64,000 nucleotides of DNA from Pseudevernia furfuracea. Lineage: Eukaryota; Ascomycota; Lecanoromycetes; Lecanorales; Parmeliaceae. Both the position numbers and the translations under genes were made by a program. The notes beneath the pieces are model-generated. The model saw only the letters and a program-made list of their open reading frames with translations, had not been told where the DNA came from and did no database searches. The stretch is taken from positions 186,001 through 250,000 of the forward strand of contig JAIUPT010000050.1 of assembly GCA_022315425.1 (NCBI GenBank), given 5' to 3'. The first letter of the stretch is position 1; each line of letters starts with the position of its first letter. Below are positions 9,745-17,813 of this stretch, piece after piece.

Positions 9745-11473
9745 ATGCACCGAAAGCGGAGTACTGTGTTCATCAACTACATCTCAATCATCGCCCAGAG
9801 TAACATGACGGGGTCTTCAATCACAGGGATTCAGTTGCTCGGAGCCTCAACGCTGGATCTATCAATTGCAACCGCATCAGCGCAGGAGTCAGAAGCTGCG
9901 CGGAGCCCGGCACAAGCAACCCGAACCCGGTGGCCTCAAGCACATACCATACCCTCCCCAGCCTCCAGCTCGGCTTCAACAATATTCCCTGTGAGCCCAG
10001 CGCTAGCGACTTCAAGACCATCACCTATACCGGCTACTTCCTCACTAAAGGCCTTCGAATCCAGCTCCTGGACATCAAAGACGCCGGTACAAGAAGTCTC
10101 AGGCCCAGCAGTCGATCGAGCGACCTCGATCCGAACCCCCTCGGCATTGAGGACATCATCTAGTCCACCGCAGTCGACGGAGCATGTATATTCTGTAGGG
10201 GAACCTGAGGATCAGAGCTCGCAAAGTGATCCGGGCGAAGATGAAATATCTTCGTTTCAATTCGAACAGGACCTCGACAGCGATAAGGCTACGAGCGATA
10301 CAGAAGAAAGCAGATCGGAGCTCAGAACATCAAATGAAGATCCAGACCGTGCAAGTAGAAAACGCAGGCGGTCAGGCGATAGAGGTCGTATCATTGACGC
10401 TGACCGGAAGATTGCTGTACCGACGTACCTCGTCAAGCGGTCTAAGAAGACCCGCGGATAGCAGAGAGGCTTGGACTGGCTGACGACCGCTGGGAAAGCA
10501 CATTGCGACGCCACGATGGAAACGCTTCTTGCCCAGTGGGGGGTCAAAGCTGAACATCGCGGTACGTGCGTTCTCCTCCCGGAGGACTGGAAGGCTTTGG
10601 ATTCAGTAGAATTGATGACTATTTTCGATGATCATCAACTTCCTTCAGGAGGAGCCAGTCGAGCGTGGTATTCTTACTCGGATCACGCCACTTCTTTAGC
10701 TCGAGCTGCAGCCTGGTATGGACACTGGCCTCGGACCGGTGTTGAGCTGGATAACTTTCTCGGCTGTGGACCATTTAAGCCAATGGATGGGTCTCATCTC
10801 TGTCATCACGAACACTGTATCGTACATCTCATCTACGAGTCGGCTGCGATCAATTGGGACCGTTGGGGCTGCTGTCTCGAGGCCCGTTTCCTACGCCAAG
10901 ATGATAGAGAAGTCCCCGAACATTGTATCAAGCATTCGCCTCCTTGCTTGATGCAGGTAAACTATTCGAAAGAATTCTATCATAGATTTGCTGACTTGTC
11001 AAAAGCATGCCGCATTAACAACACGTGAAACCTATTACATTCAATTCTCAGTTCTCCGCCAAGCGAGAGGTCTATCATCAAAGCCACCCGTATCAAGGCC
11101 AAGACGATATCTCTACCCTACATTTGAATCCCAGCTTCCATGCTCTTTCCCAGCCATACGAATCGACGATTTCGCGGAGATAATCCCTGTCAAAAATGAC
11201 GAAAAACCTGACTTACTTTGTGCGTTCTGTCCTCATATTAAGGCATATGCAAGTGTTATGGCATATTGGGGTCATCTCGTAAACAAGCATAAAGATATCA
11301 GTGATCAAGTCCGCTTGGGGGAAATCCGCCGCACGGCTTTACTCTGGCGTATGTACTGGGATCAATATAGCGATGGTGGCAAATACGGTAACCCTACCAT
11401 GGCGAAATTGCTTCAGATCGAGGAAGAAGAGGGTTTCGGATGGCAGCAAGTTTTGAATTGGGGTCTTCGCTAA
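9745..11473 (+). CDS. Cys/His-rich protein with C2H2-like finger, in-frame TAG
   Basis: One frame runs from ATG 9745 (or ATG 9805) to 10956, then, after a 49-nt intron (10957-11005, donor GTAAAC, branch GCTGAC, acceptor AAAAG), from 11006 to TAA 11473. The first 200 residues are Ser/Thr/Pro-rich and acidic, then basic (SRKRRRSGDRGR). The conserved part carries DNFLGCGPFKPMDGSHLCHH, EHCIVH, CC and C-x9-C spacings typical of metal binding, and after the splice LLCAFCPHIK...WGHLVNKHK, which fits C-x2-C...H-x4-H. A TAG at 10459-10461 interrupts the frame. It may be a CAG-to-TAG mutation, or be removed by a 45-nt in-phase intron at 10417-10461 (GTACCG...GATAG, with TCTAAG as branch). The protein resembles an uncharacterised fungal family; nucleic-acid binding is inference only. 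Confidence 0.7.
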
Positions 11474-11796
11474 TTGCTCTGTTGCAATGGTGGGATGCGC
11501 GGGGCGGAAGAACAATGATCCGGTGACCAAATGAGGCTTAGTTCTATATGGCTATATAAAAATCAGAGAAGCATGAGATCCGTGGGAGTTTACCTCTCTC
11601 GCAACACTAATGCACATATTTTGACATGTTTTCACAAATATAGCCCCATAATTGTATTCAAATGTTACAAGCTGTCTTAGAGAGTTCAGATGAAGATATG
11701 AGATGAGGCTGTAACATCGGATGAAAAGACTCATCATATTGAGAAATAGTAAATATCTGGGAGCAAACTGACTCTCAGGAGTCCGAAATAACGAAC
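11474..11796. other. Intergenic, upstream of tRNA
   Basis: No gene seen between the Cys/His-rich gene and the tRNA. Confidence 0.4.
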
Positions 11797-11891
11797 GGCA
11801 ACTTGGCCGAGTGGTTATGGCGCTAGTTTCAGGAGCTGCAAACAGTATCTACTAGTTCGAAAGAGCGAGGGTTCGAATCCCTCAGTTGTCA
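11797..11891 (+). tRNA. tRNA-Leu (anticodon CAG) with 16-nt intron
   Basis: The acceptor stem GGCAACT pairs with AGTTGTC (one G-U), with discriminator A at 11891. The D-arm region contains the A box TGGCCGAGTGG. The anticodon stem CTAGT (11823-11827) pairs with ACTAG (11851-11855). The loop reads TT-CAG-G, then a 16-nt intron at 11834-11849, then T. The anticodon CAG is at 11830-11832. A long variable arm as in class II tRNAs and the T-arm with B box GGTTCGAATCC (11870-11880) complete the fold. The intron lies one base 3' of the anticodon, the canonical nuclear position. It should decode CUG as leucine, so this organism is not in the CUG-Ser yeast clade. Confidence 0.93.
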
Positions 11892-11896
11892 TCTAG

Positions 11897-11901
11897 TTTT
11901 T
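11897..11901 (+). terminator. RNA polymerase III terminator
   Basis: Run of five T residues starting five bases after the tRNA discriminator base, the usual pol III stop signal. Confidence 0.75.
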
Positions 11902-12245
11902 GCCCTTCTGAGTCTGCATTGATTCTGCTTTGATGTCCTCCGCCATAGAAGCCTTCACTGCTTCAGTATGGTTTTTTGCGACGGAGAAGTTGGCCTAGAC
12001 TTGGCGGTAAGATAGGCTAGCGCGCCTATCCCACATTGTGGCGGGCCAACCTTGTTCTCAAATGCTCAATTGCATCATATACCTCCTCCTGAGTTCCCAC
12101 CACCAATTGAGCAGTGCAGAGGTGATTGATTGTATACACCAACTGTACGATATGCTCCTCTGTATTCAGCTAGGTGTTCGGTAGCTACTACTAAGCTGCT
12201 GGCAACTGCTTCCTCTTTGCTTTCAGTCTTTTCACTTTGCACGCG

Positions 12246-14099
12246 ATGATTGTACGGTCTCCGAATCGTGCCAGCGCTGCTGCAAGATTGCTCACATTCT
12301 TCCTGGTATACTTTTCTGCTTCAACTTTTGCGATTGGCTTCCCAAGCCAAGGGCGGTCCGACTCGTTTTCAAATGACGAAGCCGTAGGACAACGCTCACG
12401 GGCTGACTCAAACCCTCCGTTGGGCGGGAAGGGTCAACGGCAACAGCATGCGTTCTTAGCCGGCAGCGATGCGCCGTTACTTGATGTTACCTTACAAGAA
12501 CCCAAAACATACCCTTCAACCTACGCTGCCCTCCTGGGTGTGCTTGAGGTCATGGAATCCCACTTCTTCACAGTCGCTCTCGGCACCTGGCCCCAAGCCA
12601 TCGATTGGACAGCCGCAGTAATGGGCACTCAAGTCTCTGCAACCCTCTCAGCAATGACATCCTACGCTCAACCACTCAAATCCTCCTCTCCCCTCTCCAT
12701 AGACGAAGCACGCGACCACGAGAACCTAATCAATCGCTACTTTACGCAAATCACATCCTTTTACTTCGGCGAAAACGCGTTTGCTTTGCGCACACAGGCC
12801 TACGATGACATGCTGTGGGTGGTTCTCGGATGGTTGGAGGCTATAAAATTCATCAAGCTACACTCCTCGCTGCACTATACTTCATCCTACGATGACAATG
12901 CAACATGGTACGCCAGCCAATTTGTCCCTCAATACGCCCACCGCGCCCGTCTTTTCTACGACCTTGCCTTCCGCGGCTGGGACACAACACTTTGCGGCGG
13001 TGGCATGGTCTGGAATCCTCGCCTTGCGCCGTACAAGAACGCCATCACCAACCAACTCTACATCGCTGCTTCCATAAGCATGTACCTCTACTTTCCTGGG
13101 GATAACGATCCCTCGCCTTTCCTTGCCCAGACGGGTCTGCCGCCTGCGAAGGCGCACGATGTACGGTATCTGGAGAATGCGGTGGAAGCATATAAGTGGT
13201 TAAAAGGGAGCAAAATGAGGAATAGGCACGGGTTATACGTCGATGGCTTCCACATCACCGGCTGGCGAGGTGGGAAGAACGGGAGTAATGGGACGGGAAA
13301 ATGCGATTTGAGGGATGAAAAGGTGTACACATACAATCAAGGCGTTATTTTATCTGGACTGAAAGGTTTATGGGAAGCCACGGGATCAAGAGCTTATCTA
13401 GAAGATGGGCATGAACTGGTGCGCAACACGATCCGCGCGACGGGATGGGAAGACCGGAATACTGAGCAAAAATACCGCTGGGCTGGTCTGGGAAGAGGCG
13501 GCGTGATGGAGGAACTGTGCGATTGGAGCGGATCATGCAGTCAAAACGGGCAGACTTTCAAGGGGATCTACTTCCATCATTTGACGCTATTCTGCAGTCC
13601 ATTGTTACGCCGGGAATGGAACGAAGACGCGGAGACTATGCTAGATGATGAAGAGACGGGACTGTTGCATCAGAAGAGCTGTGATGAGTACGGCGATTGG
13701 ATACGACATAATGCCTTTGCAGCATACGTTACGAGGAATCAAGATGGCGAGTTTGGCCAGTGGTGGGGCAGGCCTGCAAGGCGGCGACGGCATGAAGATG
13801 AAGAGGACGAAGAGTTTGAGGGCCCGGATACACAAGGGACGGATTACAGGAATGAAGGCGTGCCGATGGATGAGATATGGCGGTTACCTGAGAACGACAT
13901 TATGTACAAAAGCGATATGGATTGGGATTTTGGGGATGTGCAAAGGAGTTGGGACCGAATCCATACGTCTGCTGATGAGGTGGGCCTACGCGACATCAAC
14001 GACAGGGGAAGAGGCAGGACGGTGGAAACGCAGAGCGGTGGTCTTGCTGTCTTAAGAGCGCTTTGGAGATTAGTGGAGTCTAGGCAGGAGGGTTGCTGA
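12246..14099 (+). CDS. Secreted GH76 family α-1,6-mannanase-like enzyme
   Basis: Unspliced, 617 aa from ATG 12246. Residues about 12-30 form a signal peptide (LLTFFLVYFSASTFAIG). The catalytic pair of GH76 appears as AYDDMLWVVLGWLEA (Asp-Asp near residues 187-188). Other family signatures include DTTLCGGGMVWN, YKNAITNQLYIAASISMYLY, YTYNQGVILSGLKGLWEATG and the late FKGIYFHHLTLF. GH76 enzymes hydrolyse or transglycosylate α-1,6-mannan; fungal members of the Dfg5/Dcw1 type act in wall biogenesis, often GPI-anchored. Here the C-terminus lacks a hydrophobic GPI signal and instead carries an acidic-basic insert (RRRRHEDEEDEEFEG), so secretion in soluble form is likely. It is longer than the roughly 450 aa usual for the family because of the N-terminal linker and this C-terminal extension. 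Confidence 0.93.
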   Translation: MIVRSPNRASAAARLLTFFLVYFSASTFAIGFPSQGRSDSFSNDEAVGQRSRADSNPPLGGKGQRQQHAFLAGSDAPLLDVTLQEPKTYPSTYAALLGVLEVMESHFFTVALGTWPQAIDWTAAVMGTQVSATLSAMTSYAQPLKSSSPLSIDEARDHENLINRYFTQITSFYFGENAFALRTQAYDDMLWVVLGWLEAIKFIKLHSSLHYTSSYDDNATWYASQFVPQYAHRARLFYDLAFRGWDTTLCGGGMVWNPRLAPYKNAITNQLYIAASISMYLYFPGDNDPSPFLAQTGLPPAKAHDVRYLENAVEAYKWLKGSKMRNRHGLYVDGFHITGWRGGKNGSNGTGKCDLRDEKVYTYNQGVILSGLKGLWEATGSRAYLEDGHELVRNTIRATGWEDRNTEQKYRWAGLGRGGVMEELCDWSGSCSQNGQTFKGIYFHHLTLFCSPLLRREWNEDAETMLDDEETGLLHQKSCDEYGDWIRHNAFAAYVTRNQDGEFGQWWGRPARRRRHEDEEDEEFEGPDTQGTDYRNEGVPMDEIWRLPENDIMYKSDMDWDFGDVQRSWDRIHTSADEVGLRDINDRGRGRTVETQSGGLAVLRALWRLVESRQEGC

Positions 14100-14236
14100 T
14101 GAATGGATAGAGGAGATGCAGTATATATGTCTATATTCAACATTTACTGATACATGGAAAACGCATGGAACGAAACCATCTCCTTACACCCAAAAGCGGG
14201 CACATGATCTTGGAAGCCGAAGACTAAGTCCCGAAC
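14100..14236. other. 3' region of GH76 gene
   Basis: Short downstream region. Nothing specific. Confidence 0.4.
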
Positions 14237-14594
14237 TCATCCCGAACTCATCATCCCTTTTCCCATCCTTGACCCCCTCCCCCCCCCCCACACACACCCG
14301 CCTCTCCCTCCCCCGTTAGCTACCCTACTCACCCTTTCCTCAACAACGAAACGACAAGCTAAACCCTCTGCCCACGTCCCCATCATTCCCTCTGCTCGCT
14401 CTCTCTTCCTTTTCGCTCCTTCGAGGCTCGTTGGAAAAACGGATGCGGAGGAAAGATGCGTTGTGAGAAAGAAAGAAAAAAAAACGCCGCGGGCTCTCTT
14501 GCCTCGACGGTTGAAGGTTCGTTGGGCTGGTTGGTAGGTTGGTTGGTAGGTAAGTAGGTTAGCGGGAGAGAGGAGACTTACATCTCTTGCTCAT
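14237..14594 (-). CDS. Possible small two-exon gene or spliced noncoding RNA
   Basis: On the minus strand an ATG at 14594 begins 13 nt of exon (14582-14594) followed by a textbook intron at 14527-14581: donor GTAAGT, branch GCTAACC, acceptor ACCAG, 55 nt. Exon 2 (14237-14526) continues in frame to a stop, giving 100 aa that begin MSKRSQRTFNRRGKRARG and then become Phe/Ser-, Glu/Arg- and Gly-rich. The exon-2 tail is low complexity, so the coding claim is weak. A long pyrimidine-rich tract on the same strand (roughly 14870-14640) lies just upstream, as in many fungal core promoters. An out-of-frame ATG-TAA precedes the start. It could be a small basic protein or a noncoding transcript. Confidence 0.3.
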
Positions 14595-14639
14595 TTACAT
14601 GTGCGGAGCGGAGGAGGAGGTGGGTTGGGTTGGTGCTGA

Positions 14640-14870
14640 AGGGGGTGAATGGTGGTTCTGAGATGAGAGGGAGGGAGGGAGGGTCAGGTGTAAGATTTGG
14701 GAGATGGGGGTTAGGATGGGGGGGGTTAAAGGCGAGAGGGCGGACAGACGGCGGATTCGAGAATAGGAGGGGAAGAGAAGGAGAGGAGAAAAGGAGGGAG
14801 AAAGAGAGAAACGGAAAAGGAGGGAAGGAAGAGGAGGAAAGGAGAACGAGTCAAGGGTCGAGAAGAAGGT
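14640..14870. repeat. Polypurine tract (plus strand)
   Basis: About 230 bases dominated by G and A on the plus strand, thus C/T on the minus strand. It faces a C/T-rich plus-strand tract at about 14245-14430 that includes a C10 run and a short CA repeat. Low complexity; may act as promoter DNA for the minus-strand transcript proposed beside it. Confidence 0.6.
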
Positions 14871-15057
14871 AGGAGGTAAAAGCCCTTAAATTGCTGCTCT
14901 ACCAAAGAAAAAATGTCGCCAACGAACCAAAATCACTGAAGAGCAGTGGTCTATATAACTTCTATCCAAATGAATGTAACTCCCAATCCCAAATCCTCGC
15001 ATCTACGTAGGATGCCATATCGTCTCTCACTGTCCGTCTGTCTTAAGACTGATCTCT
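14871..15057. other. 3' flank of the mucin-like gene
   Basis: Short spacer; nothing recognised. Confidence 0.4.
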
Positions 15058-17813
15058 CTACCATTTGCTACTGGTCGTAGTTACCATAGTGACCCAAGAC
15101 TGCGTGGTCGAAGGCTTAAGAGGCGCAGCAGACTTCTGCGGTGCGCTCGATGTCTGCTGCGATGCTGTTGGCGAGGTGCTCCAAGTTTGCTGCGGTGTGC
15201 CAGACGGAGTGGATTTCTGCTGCGGTGTGCTGGAAGCAGTAGTAGAGATGGCAGTCCAAGTCTGCTCTGTGGTAGTGGAAGCAGGTGTGGGTGGGGTAAA
15301 GATTGGTGTGGTAACGGTGCATTTGCTGCATGTCGTGACTGTTTCTGTGGTAAGGAATGTGGAAGTGCTGGTGATTATTTCAATGGATGTTTTTCCGCCC
15401 TTGTGGTGGGTTGTGGTTGAGACTGGGCAGCTGGTCACTGTTGTGTAGATGATCTCCGTGGTGATGACATCTGTGGTGGATGTCAGTATGACGGGGGTCT
15501 TGCTGTGGTGCTTCTTGGTCTTAGTGCTCATGGTAGTGGGCGCTGGTGTGCTGGAGGTGAGGGATTTTGGCGTGCTTGCAATTGTGGTGCTAGCCGTCAT
15601 GGAACTAGTTTGGGAGCTGAGGCTAGAGCCGGAAGTCTTTGAGATAATTGGGGTGAAACTTGAAGAACTTGGGCCTGAATTCTGGGTAGTGACTGGAGTG
15701 GAACTCGAGGAACTGGAGACCGTGGTCTTTGAGGTCACTGGTGTAGGACTGGAACTGAATGAGCTTGATCCCGAAGTTTTCGGTGTACCAGTTGTGGAAT
15801 GACTTGAGAATGGACTGGTCGAAGAACCAGTTGTAGCATGGCTACTGCTGAGGCTGCTTGAGGAACCAGTTGTAGAATGGCTGCCGCTGGGGCTGCTTGA
15901 AGAACTAGTGGTGGAATGACTGATCGATGGACTGCTTGAAGAAATAGTGATAGTATGGCTGCTGCTGCTAAGGCTGCTTGAAGAAATAGTGATAGTATGG
16001 CTACTGCTGAGGCTGCTTGAAGAAACAATGGTAGCATGGCTGCTGCCGGGGCTGCTTGGAGAAGAAGTTGTAGAATAGCTGCCGCTAGGGCTGCTTGAAG
16101 ATGTGGTAGTATGGCTGCTGCTGCTGGGGCTGCTTGAAGAAACAGTGGTGGATTGACTGATCGATGGACTGCTGGAGGATCCTAGTGTAGAATGGCTACT
16201 GAGGCTGCTTGAAGATGCGGTAGCATGGCTACTGCTGAGGCTGCTTGAAGAACCAGTGGTAGCATGGCTACTGCTGAGGCTGCTTGAAGAACCAGTGATG
16301 GAATGACTAGTCGATGGACTGCTGGAGGATCCTGTTGTAGAATGGCTACTGCCGGGGCTGCTTGAAGAAACAGTGGTAGGATGGCTGCTGCTGCTGGGGC
16401 TGCTTGAAGAAACAGTGTAGCATGGCTACTGAGGCTGCTTGAAGAAGTGGTAGCATGGCTACTGCTGAGGCTGCTTGAAGAACCAGTGATGGAATGACTA
16501 GTCGATGGACTGCTGGAGGATCCTGTTGTAGAATGGCTACTGCCGGGGCTGCTTGAAGAAACAGTGGTAGGATGGCTGCTGCTGCTGGGGCTGCTTGAAG
16601 AAACAGTAGTAGCATGGCTACTGCTGAGGCTGCTTGAAGAACTAGTGATAGCATGGCTGCTGCTGGGGCTGCTTGAAGAACCAGTGATGGAATGACTAGC
16701 CGATGGACTGCTGGAGGATCCTGTTGTAGAATGGCTACTGCCGGGGCTGCTTGAAGAAACAGTGATAGGATGGCTGCTGCTGCTGGGGCTGCTTGAAGAA
16801 ACAGTGGTAGCATGACTGATCGATGGACTGCTGGAGGATCCAATTGTAGAATGGCTGCTACTCGGGCTGCTTGAAGAAACAGAGGCCAAGTGATTACTGC
16901 TGGAGGATCCCGTTGTAGAATGACTGGTCGATGGACTGCTTGAAGATCCAGTCGTAGAATGGCTACTGCTGGGGCTGCTTGAAGATCCAGTTATGGAATG
17001 ACTGCTGCTGGGGCTGTTGGAGGATTCAATTGTAGATTGGCTACTGCTGGAGGTTCCAGTTGTAGAATGACTGCTGCTAGATGGGCTGCTGGAGGACTCA
17101 GTAGTTGAGTGGCTACTTGAGAGACTATTTGAAGGCGTGGTGGAGTGGCTAGACTGGATGCTGCTCGACTCGGAAGTCTCGGACGAGGTAGTCGACTGTG
17201 TGCTAGAATGAGTGGATTGATTGCTCGTCGGAGAAGACTTAGACGAGCCGGTTGATTGAGTGCTGGAATGCGCTGACTGGCTGCTCAAAGTCTCGGAGGT
17301 TTTGGTACTAGAGTGAGTGGACTGGCTGCTTCCGGTTGGAGAAGTCTTGGAAGAGCTAGTTGTTTGGGTACTAGAGTGACTGAGCTGGCTGCTTGAAAGA
17401 TATGTCTTCGAAGAGCTGGCTGATGGAGAAGTCGAATGGGCGGATGGAGAAGTCGAATGAGTGGGTTGGCTGCTGAATGATGAAGTAGCCGAGTGAGCGT
17501 TACTTGACGAAGTCGATGGTGTCGTAGAATGTTTGCTGCTTGTCAGAGTAGATGACCATGTTGGAGAGGTAGAAGAAGTGCTGCATTGGGCTGTATGATC
17601 AACCGTAACAGTTACGGTGACCGGGCCTGTACAAGTGGAAGAGGTCGCCCCGGTGGTCCAGCCGGTGGTACCAGTGGTAGTAGCCGTTTTCCAGGAAGCC
17701 CAAACAGAGTCATTGCTTTTGTCTTTGCCACGTTTCTCAACGTTTTGCTCGGCAGCACGTGGAACTGCAGCGGCTAAACCCAAAAGGGAAGAGAGGATGA
17801 TGGTAGAACGCAT
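15058..17813 (-). CDS. Secreted Ser/Thr-rich mucin-like repeat protein, one frameshift
   Basis: Start chosen at ATG 17813 because it begins a clean signal peptide (MRSTIILSSLLGLAAAVPRA) followed by a dibasic EKRGK site. A T/S-rich head with CTGPVTVTVTVDHTAQC follows. Then comes a long array of roughly 14-residue units such as SSSSPSSSHSTTG, between about 17100 and 15790. The C-terminal 200 residues are non-repetitive (VTSCPVSTTTHHK, TVTTCSKCTVTT) and end TTSSKW without a GPI signal. The frame breaks at about 16415-16417, where a repeat unit has lost one base (GCTACACTG instead of GCTACCACTG on the sense strand). After that one-base loss the C-terminal frame is exactly in register and open to 15058, so the ancestral protein would be about 918 aa. 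As written, translation leaves frame and stops at 16182. This could be a real mutation, a phase-variable repeat or an assembly slip. Likely a heavily O-glycosylated wall or adhesive protein (inference). Confidence 0.8.
15790..17100 (-). repeat. Coding minisatellite array of the mucin-like gene
   Basis: Tandem units of about 42 bp encode Ser-rich blocks with His-Ser/Ala-Thr endings. A higher-order unit is visible: the same block containing GAATGACTAG begins near 16301, 16492 and 16690. The second spacing is 198 bp (in phase); the first is 191 bp, one short of a codon multiple, which places the frameshifting base loss between these copies. Confidence 0.85.

Noticed and set aside
1197..10461. 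Reassigned stop codons as explanation for the in-frame stops
   Set aside because: Both TGA and TAG occur inside frames here, while APRT, RidA and DUF6594-region genes use TGA, and others TAA/TAG, as ordinary terminators.
15735..16843. Leu/Ala/Gln-rich open frames (FLQAAPAAAA-type) on the minus strand
   Set aside because: They are the wrong reading frame of the Ser-rich repeat array; the pattern follows from the repeat DNA and has no start or signal of its own.
15790..17100. CRISPR-like array
   Set aside because: Regular repeats are coding minisatellite units without unique spacers, in a eukaryotic genome.
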